DNA from: Thiothrix lacustris DSM 21227
GTDB taxonomy: Bacteria > Pseudomonadota > Gammaproteobacteria > Thiotrichales > Thiotrichaceae
Assembly: GCF_000621325.1 (NCBI RefSeq)
Contig: NZ_JHYQ01000014.1
Coordinates: 57,227 to 121,226, forward strand
DNA length: 64,000 bases
Direction: 5' to 3'
In this document: in pieces, positions 18,208 to 25,823 of the stretch
Layout of the letters: the number at the start of each line of letters is the position of its first letter
How positions within the stretch are numbered: the stretch's first letter is position 1
The notes under the pieces: model-generated
What the model saw: only the letters and a program-made list of their open reading frames with translations
Database searches by the model: none
What the model was told of the DNA's origin: nothing
Program-made: the position numbers and the translations under genes

Positions 18208-18236
18208 CTCTATTAAGGCAACAACGATACCGTTAC

Positions 18237-20270
18237 TTAGTGTGCTTGCGCACCTTCAGCATTGATACCGGTGTTCTGACGGACATACAGCTCATCCCAC
18301 ATCTCATCTGCGCGACGGTCACGCGTGAACAGTGAAACCAGAATAGTGACCAGGAAGCCCAAGATAATGGAAATCAAACCTGGGTTTTTCAGCATAAACC
18401 ACGGTTTTTCCAAACCCATCATGCTGGTGGTTTGACCTTCAAACTTCTTCAGGTCGCCTTCAGCCGCCGTGATGGATTTTTCCAGACCAGCAATTTCTTT
18501 GGTTTTCGCGGCTTTCGCGGCGTCATCTGTCAACGTTGCGAGATCCGCTTGCGCCTTTGCCAGTTTCTCAATAGCACCCGGAACAGCCGGTTTTTCTGGA
18601 GACGCTTTCACTTCTTTCTTGCAATCAGGGCTAGCGAACAGTTCACAAGAGAAGCTCCATTGTGCAGGTGCTGCTTCTTTTGCCAACGTCACTGGCGTAC
18701 CTTCCAGCACTTTCTTCGCATCAGCAATTTTTGCTAATGGGTAAGTCATGTTGGGGGACAGCATAACTAACAAAATCGCTGATCCTGCACCAACCAACAT
18801 CCCGGAGACTATACCGTAGGTATTGGCTTTCTTCCAATACAACGTCAGGAAGACGGCTGGCAGGTTAGAAGAAGCCGCTACCGCAAACGCCAAAGCCACC
18901 AAGTGTGCCACGTTTTGGCCTTTTGCAGCGATGCCCACATAGATAGCCAATGCACCGACGATAACGGTAGCAACACGCGCAGCAGTGATTTGCTCTTTCG
19001 CCGTTGCGTCTTCACCACGGAATACACCGACATACAAGTCATGGGACATTGCAGAAGCAGATGCCAATACCAGACCCGCCACAACAGCAACGATAGTTGC
19101 AAAAGCAACAGCGGATACGAAGGCGAGGAACAAGTTACCCAGCATTGAATCAGCGCCACCACCAACGTACTGTGCCAGCAACGGTGCTGCCATGTTACCG
19201 CCTTTATCCAACGCCATGATGGAAGCAGGGGTTACATTCATCGCAGCACCCAAGCCCAAGAACAGAGTCAGAACGTAGAAGCCACCAATGATACCCATCG
19301 CCCAGAGAACAGAAGTCCGTGCATCTTGCGCAGTAGGTACTGTGAAGAAACGCATCAGAATGTGTGGCATACCCGCCGTACCCAGTACTAGCGCCATACC
19401 CAACGAGATTTGGTCAATCGGGTTTTTCAAGTACAGACCCGGTTCAAGGAAGCGTTGACCCAGTTCAGCCGGTGTCATGTTAGTGGCTGCATCACCGATC
19501 AGTTTAGCCACTTGCTTTTGGATATCAGGGTTATCAACCGCCGCTTGCAGGAAGCCCGGCAGTGAGAAACCGTATTGACCCCAAGTGAACAACACCAACA
19601 GGACAGACGCTGTTACCAACAGAATGGCCTTGATGATCTGCACCCAAGTGGTGGCTTTCATACCGCCGAAGACGACGTAAGTCAGCATCAGGATACCAAC
19701 CGCGATAACGGAAACTTCATAGTCAATCCCGATCAGGGTTTTAACCAGAACACCGCCACCTACCATTTGAGCCGTCAGGTAGAAAGTGGAAACTGTTACG
19801 GTTGAAATGGCCGCTACGGTTTTGGCTGCTTTCGGATTGTTACGGAAAGCAAGGATATCACCCAAGGTGTACTTACCGATGTTACGGCAGGGCTCAGCAA
19901 TCACCAGCAAAACGGTGATGTACGCCACCAACCAACCTACGGAATACATGAAACCATCATAACCGTACAGAGAGATCAGGCCAGCGATACCCAAGAAGGA
20001 TGCAGCAGACAAGTAATCACCTGCAATTGCCCAACCGTTTTGGATACCGGTAACAGAACGACCAGCCGCATAAAAGTCAGCCGCTGAAGAGGTCTGCTTG
20101 GCTGCACGGTACGTCACGTACATGGTCATACCAATAATCAGACCGAAGACCAAGAAAGTCAGCCATTTGTATTTGTCGGCAACCGCGCCACCGTCTGCTG
20201 CGAAAGCAGCCTGGCTTGCCAACAACGTTAATAACAGGGCTATTGAACCTGCCCAAAAAGTTTTCTTCAT
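18237..20270 (-). CDS. actP: ActP-like cation/acetate symporter (SSS family) with extra loop
   Basis: 677 residues with a cleavable-looking leader, about 13 membrane helices and SSS features (AADFYAAGRSVTGIQNGWA; GDYLSAASFLGIAGL; AEPCRNIGKYTLGDILA). E. coli ActP has about 549 residues. The excess is mostly a hydrophilic insert of about 100 residues before the last helix (about 520-625), with two cysteines and an Ala/Lys/Glu-rich coiled-coil stretch (IEKLAKAQADLATLTDD). It is co-transcribed with the upstream DUF485 gene (10-base gap), the standard yjcH-actP arrangement, and takes up acetate or a related small carboxylate. Confidence 0.9.
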   Translation of the reverse strand: MKKTFWAGSIALLLTLLASQAAFAADGGAVADKYKWLTFLVFGLIIGMTMYVTYRAAKQTSSAADFYAAGRSVTGIQNGWAIAGDYLSAASFLGIAGLISLYGYDGFMYSVGWLVAYITVLLVIAEPCRNIGKYTLGDILAFRNNPKAAKTVAAISTVTVSTFYLTAQMVGGGVLVKTLIGIDYEVSVIAVGILMLTYVVFGGMKATTWVQIIKAILLVTASVLLVLFTWGQYGFSLPGFLQAAVDNPDIQKQVAKLIGDAATNMTPAELGQRFLEPGLYLKNPIDQISLGMALVLGTAGMPHILMRFFTVPTAQDARTSVLWAMGIIGGFYVLTLFLGLGAAMNVTPASIMALDKGGNMAAPLLAQYVGGGADSMLGNLFLAFVSAVAFATIVAVVAGLVLASASAMSHDLYVGVFRGEDATAKEQITAARVATVIVGALAIYVGIAAKGQNVAHLVALAFAVAASSNLPAVFLTLYWKKANTYGIVSGMLVGAGSAILLVMLSPNMTYPLAKIADAKKVLEGTPVTLAKEAAPAQWSFSCELFASPDCKKEVKASPEKPAVPGAIEKLAKAQADLATLTDDAAKAAKTKEIAGLEKSITAAEGDLKKFEGQTTSMMGLEKPWFMLKNPGLISIILGFLVTILVSLFTRDRRADEMWDELYVRQNTGINAEGAQAH

Positions 20271-20280
20271 GTGTCTCTCC

Positions 20281-20595
20281 TTACTTGATCAAATTCGAGT
20301 CACGGACGATTTCCGCCGCCATCGCATCGAACTGACTGTTAGCACGCCGTGCATAAACAGCCGCAATCGTCCATGCCACCACGAACTCGGATAACGCAAA
20401 CAAAATGCCTACGTTCATTGGCCCCCATACCTTGATTTTGAATAGCTCAGGATAGTAAGCCGCCCCAATGGGCAGTAAGAAATAATACACAGTTGAAATA
20501 GCCATCAAGCTCCACAAGAAAGTTGTTTTTTTCTTGTGCAAAGCCTGAAAGCGCGGATCGTTATCGATCGCCGTCCAGTTGACTGTTGATGCCAT
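20281..20595 (-). CDS. DUF485 membrane protein (YjcH-like)
   Basis: 104 residues with two membrane helices (FLWSLMAISTVYYFLLPIGAAYYP and ILFALSEFVVAWTIAAVYARRAN) separated by a short loop, as in YjcH. The ATG at 20595 is preceded by GGAGGAG. The family is consistently found before actP and is thought to assist the symporter. 20596-20821 upstream holds no gene that I can see. Confidence 0.9.
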   Translation of the reverse strand: MASTVNWTAIDNDPRFQALHKKKTTFLWSLMAISTVYYFLLPIGAAYYPELFKIKVWGPMNVGILFALSEFVVAWTIAAVYARRANSQFDAMAAEIVRDSNLIK

Positions 20596-20821
20596 AACAA
20601 TGACTCCTCCGTTTACCAAAAAACTCCTCAAAAACACGTCTGACTGTGGCTCTAATCAGGGATATTCTTAATATTGTCGACAATTGCTTATTAAACAGAC
20701 GTGAAATCAACACCAAATCAACTTATTCACCCAAAACATGGGGAACTTGTCGATCATGGCAATCATGTCATTTGAGGTGTAAAAAAGGTGTAAACAGAGG
20801 TGTGTAATGCGCAGGTGTTAT

Positions 20822-21718
20822 TCAGAGCAGATGTATACCCATCAACACCGCCAGCCAAAAACACAGGTGCAGCCATGCCGCCCAGCGGTAACGCAGCGCC
20901 AGTTCTTCCGGCGGGATATTGGTAATCAGGAATAACTGCCCGGCTTGCGCCCCGGCCATTACATGCGTACCAGGCGCACGCTGCTGTTCACGCAGATCTT
21001 CCGCTACCCATTGTTCCGCAGCTTGGCGCACAGTTTGCCATTCGTCCGGGTCGATCTGCCCATTGCCGTTGGCGTCGAAATTCTCCAGTAACTGCTGTTG
21101 GTCGCTTTTCCATTCCGCCAGCAAGGCCGCCAGCCGTTCGCGCCGATCCAGTTGCAGGTTGTCGGCACGCTGGGTGTACAGCTCACCGAGTGCATACAAG
21201 GTTTGTCCGGGGTAAATGGCGTGTAATAGAAACAGGTGGTTATCGCCGGTGCGGGTCACAATTTCAGCATTTTCCGGGTAAAGCAGGCAACGGCCATGTT
21301 CGTCTTCCAGCACAAACGGCTCATCTTCCACATAACCCGGCAACCAAACGGTGACGGGCAGGTGCGGTAAACCCCGAAAACTTTCCCCCGCTGGTAACAA
21401 CGCTGTACCCCGCAATTCCACATAACCTTGCGCACTGCTGCTGAGGCGCGAAGTGGGCGTATCCACGATCAAACGGTAACGCCGGAACAGACCGAGGGAA
21501 AACAACAGGCTGACAGTGGCGGGCAACAACAGCCATTCCTGCCCCACCCGCTGATACAGGAAATAACACCCTGCCAACCACGCGATGGCAAAACCCCACG
21601 TTGCCGCCAGATTCATCACGCCACCCCGGCGCAGCACGGCAAGCCGCTGGTTTTCCGCGACCTGATACCAGTTCAGGCCATCTGCTTCAGGGTTGGAAGT
21701 GGGCGGCCACATCGACAT
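20822..21718 (-). CDS. Membrane protein with single EF-hand, LemA partner
   Basis: 298 residues: two N-terminal helices (about 38-80), a beta-rich cytoplasmic or periplasmic domain, an EF-hand calcium loop (DANGNGQIDPDE, about 214-225) inside a helical region, and a C-terminal helix. The EF-hand loop has acidic or oxygen ligands at all expected positions. It overlaps lemA by 32 bases and is translated after it. Similar membrane proteins next to lemA include GIDE/E3-ligase-like domains, but I cannot confirm that fold here. Function unknown. Confidence 0.75.
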   Translation of the reverse strand: MSMWPPTSNPEADGLNWYQVAENQRLAVLRRGGVMNLAATWGFAIAWLAGCYFLYQRVGQEWLLLPATVSLLFSLGLFRRYRLIVDTPTSRLSSSAQGYVELRGTALLPAGESFRGLPHLPVTVWLPGYVEDEPFVLEDEHGRCLLYPENAEIVTRTGDNHLFLLHAIYPGQTLYALGELYTQRADNLQLDRRERLAALLAEWKSDQQQLLENFDANGNGQIDPDEWQTVRQAAEQWVAEDLREQQRAPGTHVMAGAQAGQLFLITNIPPEELALRYRWAAWLHLCFWLAVLMGIHLL

Positions 21719-22262
21719 CGCGGGTTTCCTCGGCAGTAAAACTCATCAGGCGGAAACGCTTGAAGCTGAAGGCTTTGGCAATTACCACATCCGGGAATTG
21801 TTCGATGCGGGTATTGTTGAACGCGGCGGAATCGTTATAGAACTCACGGCGGTCAGCAATGCTGTCTTCCAAGCCACTGATGCGTTCGCGCAAATGCTGG
21901 AAGGAATCGCTGGCCTTGAGTTCCGGGTAGGCTTCCGCCACCGCGAATAGGTTGCCGAGGCCGATACGCAGCGTATTTTCCGCCGCGCCCAACGCGCCCA
22001 TATCGCCTGATTGCATGGCACTGGCTACCCGGTTGCGGGCTTCCATCACTTTTTGCAGCGTCTCTTGCTCGTATTGCATGTGTTCTTTGCATACCGCCAC
22101 CAGTTTGGGCAACTCGGCATTGCGTTGCTTGAGCAACACGTCGGTATTGCTCCAAGCCTTTTCAGTATTGTTTTTCAAGGCAACCAATTGGTTATACAGC
22201 AGGATGCCCCACAGCAGCAGGCCACCCAACAGGGAAACGAAAATAAGAAGTCCGGTATTCAT
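21687..22262 (-). CDS. lemA: LemA family protein
   Basis: 191 residues: one N-terminal membrane helix (LLIFVSLLGGLLLWGILLYNQ) and a long helical domain with the family signature YNQLVALKNNTEKAWSNTDVLLKQR and a later EAYPELKASDSFQHL. LemA proteins are anchored envelope proteins of uncertain role, often paired with membrane proteases or GIDE-like proteins. It is first in a two-gene operon with the EF-hand protein. Confidence 0.93.
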   Translation of the reverse strand: MNTGLLIFVSLLGGLLLWGILLYNQLVALKNNTEKAWSNTDVLLKQRNAELPKLVAVCKEHMQYEQETLQKVMEARNRVASAMQSGDMGALGAAENTLRIGLGNLFAVAEAYPELKASDSFQHLRERISGLEDSIADRREFYNDSAAFNNTRIEQFPDVVIAKAFSFKRFRLMSFTAEETRDVDVAAHFQP

Positions 22263-22378
22263 GGCGTTATTTTTATCAATGGTTTATCGGGTTACGCCCA
22301 GTCTAACAGCTAGCCCTGCCCAGACCAACGTGGTATAGATAAGTGGTTATCATCACAGCAAAAAATGAGGAGGAAGGT

Positions 22379-22921
22379 ATGCGTACCCTGTTGAAATTCT
22401 GGTTGGCGTTACTGTGTCTGTTACCTGTTATCGGGCAAGCAGCCGACAATTTTCCCGCCCAGCAAACCCTTGCCGGGCAAGCCCTGACCTTGAATGGCAA
22501 AGGCATCCGCACCAAAGCATTTTTCAACCTTTACACCGCTGGGCTGTATGTGCAGGCTAAAAGCACCGATGCGGCTGCCATCTTGGCTAGCGACACGCCG
22601 ACGGCTATCCGCCTCGAAGTCACCTCGTCCATGATCACCAGTGAAAAAATGGAAGAAGCGGTGCGGGAAGGCTTTAAGAAATCCACTGCTGATCCGGCTA
22701 TTCAGCCACGTATCGAGCAGTTGATTGGCGTGTTCAAGGAAGAAATCAAAGAAGGCGACGTGTACGATTTCGTCTACAAACCCACCAACGTGGTCATTAT
22801 CAAGAATGGCAAACCATCCGCGACGATTGCAGGCAATGACTTCAAACAGGCATTGTTTGGCATTTGGCTGGGTGAAAACCCGGTGCAGGCGAGTTTGAAG
22901 AAGGCGTTGCTGGGGCAATAA
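22379..22921 (+). CDS. Chalcone-isomerase-like periplasmic protein
   Basis: 180 residues from ATG 22379, which has GAGGAGGAAGG directly upstream. It has a signal peptide (LLCLLPVIGQA) and a chalcone-isomerase-like fold signature (LNGKGIRTKAFFNLYTAGLYV; AIRLEVTSSMITSEKMEEA; GNDFKQALFGIWLGENPVQ). Bacterial members are mostly uncharacterised and bind fatty acids or haem in some reports; isomerase activity is not implied. It stands alone, convergent with alkB. Confidence 0.86.
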   Translation: MRTLLKFWLALLCLLPVIGQAADNFPAQQTLAGQALTLNGKGIRTKAFFNLYTAGLYVQAKSTDAAAILASDTPTAIRLEVTSSMITSEKMEEAVREGFKKSTADPAIQPRIEQLIGVFKEEIKEGDVYDFVYKPTNVVIIKNGKPSATIAGNDFKQALFGIWLGENPVQASLKKALLGQ

Positions 22922-22943
22922 GCACGTTCGGGTTTCACTTCAT

Positions 22944-23591
22944 TCACAGCGCCTGCCGAAACGTCAGATTAATGCGTTCCTCACCCAAGCGCGGATGTTG
23001 CGCCGCCTTGAGTGGCGCAATGCAATGAAACACCAACCGCGCTGCCCCGCCCCACACCACCACATCGCCGTGCAGCAATGGCACTTTCACCGCCTTGTCA
23101 CTGCGCTGCAATCCGCCCCACAAAAACGTCGCGGGCACGCCCAACGACACCGACACAATCGGCGCGGTCAGGTCGCGTTCGTCGCGATCTTGATGCAATG
23201 CCATTTTCGCGCCCACCGGATAGCGGTTGATCAGGCAAGCATCCGGCTGGAACGCGGGGAAACCTGCCGTGAGTGCTGCGGCTTGCGCCAAGCGGCGGAA
23301 ATCCGCTGGCATCGCAGGCCACGCTTGCCCACTCAGCGGGTCGGTGGTGCTGTAGCGATAGCCTTTGCGGTCGGTGATCCAGCCCGCCGTGCCGCAGTTG
23401 GTCATCGCCACCGACATCGTATAGCCGCCGGGCGTTTGCATGTGCCGGAACGGGGCTTGGGCAACAATGGCGTGGATGCCTGCCAGCAAGCTGTCGGTGT
23501 GGGCGGTGGCGTATTGGCGCAATACCAGCGCACCGGGGCTTAAGGGTTCAGTCCACGGTTCGGGCGGGGTGTTGAAGAGGTCGAGGTTCAT
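22944..23591 (-). CDS. alkB: AlkB-type 2-oxoglutarate-dependent DNA repair dioxygenase
   Basis: 215 residues ending in the AlkB core: the Fe(II) ligands HQD in MALHQDRDE, a substrate region NRYPVGAK, GGAARLVFHCIAPL with the distal His, and the 2-oxoglutarate-binding RINLTFR at the C-terminus. It removes methyl lesions such as 1-meA and 3-meC from nucleic acid. Length is that of E. coli AlkB. No ada gene is next to it. Confidence 0.92.
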   Translation of the reverse strand: MNLDLFNTPPEPWTEPLSPGALVLRQYATAHTDSLLAGIHAIVAQAPFRHMQTPGGYTMSVAMTNCGTAGWITDRKGYRYSTTDPLSGQAWPAMPADFRRLAQAAALTAGFPAFQPDACLINRYPVGAKMALHQDRDERDLTAPIVSVSLGVPATFLWGGLQRSDKAVKVPLLHGDVVVWGGAARLVFHCIAPLKAAQHPRLGEERINLTFRQAL

Positions 23592-23670
23592 GCTGGTATT
23601 CTAACGATTTGATGTGCAAAATCGAGACATTCATTAATTTTTCAACTTTTTACATTTTTAGGGGAAATTT

Positions 23671-24588
23671 GTGCATATTAAAGACTTTATTGGCAATATT
23701 TCCACATCCGATAGCCCTCGAACCAAACGAGCGCGTATCCATCAGGGTTGGTGGCGAGCCTTCGTCCTAAAACAACCCGCCGGACAACATCCTATCAAAA
23801 AAGATATGACGGTATGCAATGTATTGCCTGATCAAACGGCTGGCTACAGCAACTTTATAACGGAAAGTATCGGTGATCTGGCTGAACGTACAGCAAAAGA
23901 ACATAACAACACAAAGTCTGCCGGAATGATGGAAATGAATCGCCTGAAAACCAACCTACTTTCCAGCCAACCGCTGTGTTTCAATTTCTTTGGGCTGCTG
24001 GCACTAGACCATGAGCTTGGTCTGAAAACCATTAAAGCTTTTTTTCCCGAAATAACGGGATTTTCAGGCGTAAAATTTGAATATGCGCCATCACCAAAGG
24101 AAGAATACACCAATGACAATTCAGCTTTTGACGTTGCATTGGAGGTATCCATCGGTGATCAACTAGGTCTGATTGGGATTGAATGCAAGTATACTGAACC
24201 GTTTTCTCCGCACGAGTACAGAAAGTCTGACTATGAAAATATCCACAATGCGAGCAATAATTTTCTTGCCAGTTATGAGGTGTTGACCAGTAGCACATTC
24301 AATCAGCTCTATAGAAATCAACTCATTGCCGAAGCATTACTGCAAAAGGGTCATTATCAATTTGTGAAAACGGCACTCTTCTGTTCACCTGATGACGAAA
24401 ATGCCAAAAATGTAGGTCATGAGTTCAGCAAAATGATTAAAAGCGGCTTCACCGTTATCGACTTTTTTGAATACATTACCGCCATGCAAAAACTTGATCT
24501 CACGCCTACTCAACGAAAAAACACTATGATGTTGTGGGCTCGGTATATGGCGCATGAATTAAGTCACGCTGCTGCGTTAGAGTATTAA
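23671..24588 (+). CDS. Putative PD-(D/E)XK endonuclease, PGN_0703-like
   Basis: 305 residues starting at GTG 23671 with GGGGA about 6 bases upstream. A nuclease-like core is visible: D154 in AFDVAL and E171-C-K173 in GIECKY, the spacing expected of PD-(D/E)XK enzymes. The later FNQLYRNQLIAEALLQKGHY region fits the PGN_0703 family of putative restriction endonucleases, by recall. No methyltransferase or specificity gene is adjacent, so a classical restriction system is not supported. It is followed after 14 bases by another small nuclease-like gene and opens the accessory island. Confidence 0.72.
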   Translation: MHIKDFIGNISTSDSPRTKRARIHQGWWRAFVLKQPAGQHPIKKDMTVCNVLPDQTAGYSNFITESIGDLAERTAKEHNNTKSAGMMEMNRLKTNLLSSQPLCFNFFGLLALDHELGLKTIKAFFPEITGFSGVKFEYAPSPKEEYTNDNSAFDVALEVSIGDQLGLIGIECKYTEPFSPHEYRKSDYENIHNASNNFLASYEVLTSSTFNQLYRNQLIAEALLQKGHYQFVKTALFCSPDDENAKNVGHEFSKMIKSGFTVIDFFEYITAMQKLDLTPTQRKNTMMLWARYMAHELSHAAALEY

Positions 24589-24602
24589 GGATAACAACCC
24601 TT

Positions 24603-25079
24603 ATGATTGATCACCAAAAATTCCAGTCCCTAGTCAAGCAGCTTTACACCACCGTTAAGGCGTTGGAAGACATGTTTCCGGGGCGACATTTCACGCCTGA
24701 TGGTCATCTGGTGGGCAGTCTTGGCGAATGCTTGGTGGCGGATGCTTATGGGCTGACGTTACAGCCTGCCTCCAACAAAGGATACGACGCGATTAGCGCA
24801 TCCGGGCGCGAGGTCGAAATCAAAGCCACGCAAGCCAACAGTGTAGGATTTCGTAGCCAGCCAACCCATGCCATCATTATCAAAATACGCGCCGATGGTA
24901 CGTTTGAAGAAATATTTAACGGGTCAGGGCATTTAATATGGCAACAGTTTGCAGGCAAGACGCTCCCCAGCAATGGGCAATTTCAAATCTCGCTAACCAA
25001 ACTACGCAAGCTCAATGAATCCGTCGCCTCGACAGACCGTTTACCCAGAATCGCCGCAGAAAAAAGCACAATAACCTAA
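24603..25079 (+). CDS. Small PD-(D/E)XK-like protein, DUF6998-type
   Basis: 158 residues. D62 in GYDAI and E72-I-K74 in VEIKAT form a plausible PD-(D/E)XK active site, preceded by GSLGECLVADAYGL, which resembles the helix before the core in such folds. It lies 14 bases after the larger nuclease-like gene, so the two are probably one operon. The last 23 codons lie within a 92-bp repeat (25011-25102) that recurs at 25676. The role may be DNA cleavage in defence; this is inference. Confidence 0.68.
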   Translation: MIDHQKFQSLVKQLYTTVKALEDMFPGRHFTPDGHLVGSLGECLVADAYGLTLQPASNKGYDAISASGREVEIKATQANSVGFRSQPTHAIIIKIRADGTFEEIFNGSGHLIWQQFAGKTLPSNGQFQISLTKLRKLNESVASTDRLPRIAAEKSTIT

Positions 25080-25102
25080 AGATCGTACAACAGAATAACC
25101 TA
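25011..25102. repeat. 92-bp direct repeat, left copy
   Basis: Matches 25676-25767 with two mismatches (25056 and 25093). It covers the 3' end of the DUF6998-like gene, the following spacer and the first 24-bp iteron-like unit (25069-25092); a diverged second unit continues at 25093-25116. Confidence 0.95.
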
Positions 25103-25177
25103 TAAATCGTCTAACGGTTTACACGGCAACCAGACCCACACAAAGGCTTCTTTGTAACCTTTGGTATCAGAAATCAT
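25100..25177 (-). pseudogene. Stub of hipA (N-terminal 18 codons only)
   Basis: Reading on the minus strand from ATG 25177, which overlaps the hipB stop, gives MISDTKGYKEAFVWVWLP and then a few unrelated residues to a stop at 25100. EAFVWVWLP is the hallmark N-terminus of HipA kinases, where it normally continues into GATEPVVAG. The homology stops at about 25124, next to the repeat block, so the rest of the toxin gene has been lost. Confidence 0.75.
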
Positions 25178-25520
25178 CCTCTACCTCCTGCCTATCGGGG
25201 TGGGTATGCTTTGGCAACAACGCCAATACCTCGCTGGCGTGGCCGATTTGCCGATTTAACTCGGCACTATTCGCATCAAATAGGCGCACGCCGACCAATG
25301 CCGCCACTTCAAACACCAAGCCGATAGCCACCCCCATATCGCCGCTTTCAATTTTTTGCAGGGTGGAACGGGAAATTCCGGCGCGTTCGGCAAGCGCATG
25401 TGCTGTCCATTTGCGCCGCTTGCGTCCAAGGCGGATTTGCTGACCGAGCAACTGGCTGGCGGCGATGGTGTAACGGGAATAGGTTCGGGGTTGTGGCATA
25501 ACGACCATAATAGTAGCCAT
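25167..25520 (-). CDS. hipB: HipB-like XRE antitoxin, orphaned
   Basis: 117 residues with a Cro/CI HTH (about 28-75; HALAERAGISRSTLQKIESGD) and a GMVxIGLVFEVAALVGV-like segment typical of HipB proteins that pair with HipA. Its stop overlaps the start of a truncated hipA reading frame, the normal hipBA arrangement, but only 18 codons of hipA remain. It lies between two 92-bp direct repeats. It could still autoregulate, or act on another HipA elsewhere. Confidence 0.83.
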   Translation of the reverse strand: MATIMVVMPQPRTYSRYTIAASQLLGQQIRLGRKRRKWTAHALAERAGISRSTLQKIESGDMGVAIGLVFEVAALVGVRLFDANSAELNRQIGHASEVLALLPKHTHPDRQEVEDDF

Positions 25521-25540
25521 ATTGATAAAATATGACTGTT

Positions 25541-25546
25541 ATTATA
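25541..25546 (-). promoter_or_regulatory. Candidate -10 element for hipB
   Basis: TATAAT on the minus strand, 20 bases before the hipB ATG in a short AT-rich tract. No convincing -35 box was found. Confidence 0.35.
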
Positions 25547-25675
25547 CTCAAATTATGCTTTTTGTACACGGCCGCGACACCGACCCAAGCGGTGCGGGCA
25601 GTGATCCAGCGCACCGGGGCTTAGCGGCTAACTCACGATAGACGCACGCCCTATGGTCTATAATGCATGACTGAA

Positions 25676-25767
25676 CTCAATGAATCCGTCGCCTCGACAG
25701 ACCGTTTACCCAGAATCGCCACAGAAAAAAGCACAATAACCTAAAGATCGTACAACACAATAACCTA
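25676..25767. repeat. 92-bp direct repeat, right copy
   Basis: Second copy of 25011-25102, 665 bases downstream, with two mismatches. Here the copied 3' gene end has no gene in front of it, so this is the duplicate and the left copy is original. It leads into a three-unit 24-bp array. Confidence 0.95.
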
Positions 25768-25805
25768 ATAATGGTATAGCATGATAACCTAAAGATTGTC
25801 TGTCA
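25734..25805. repeat. Three tandem 24-bp iteron-like units
   Basis: Units 25734-25757, 25758-25781 and 25782-25805 each contain ATAACCTAA at the same offset and a GT-rich second half. Units one and three share ATAACCTAAAGAT-GT. Two further units lie at 25069-25116. Regular 24-bp phasing immediately upstream of the fic start suggests a protein-binding array or operator. Confidence 0.75.
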
Positions 25806-25823
25806 CAGCCCGCGAGTACCCCC

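Noticed and set aside
25608..25625. About 18 bases shared with the alkB gene (CCAGCGCACCGGGGCTTA at 23526)
   Set aside because: Short match with no extension on either side; may be chance or a tiny remnant, so not called a repeat.
25735..25805. CRISPR-like array
   Set aside because: The 24-bp units are contiguous with no spacers, so this is a tandem repeat.
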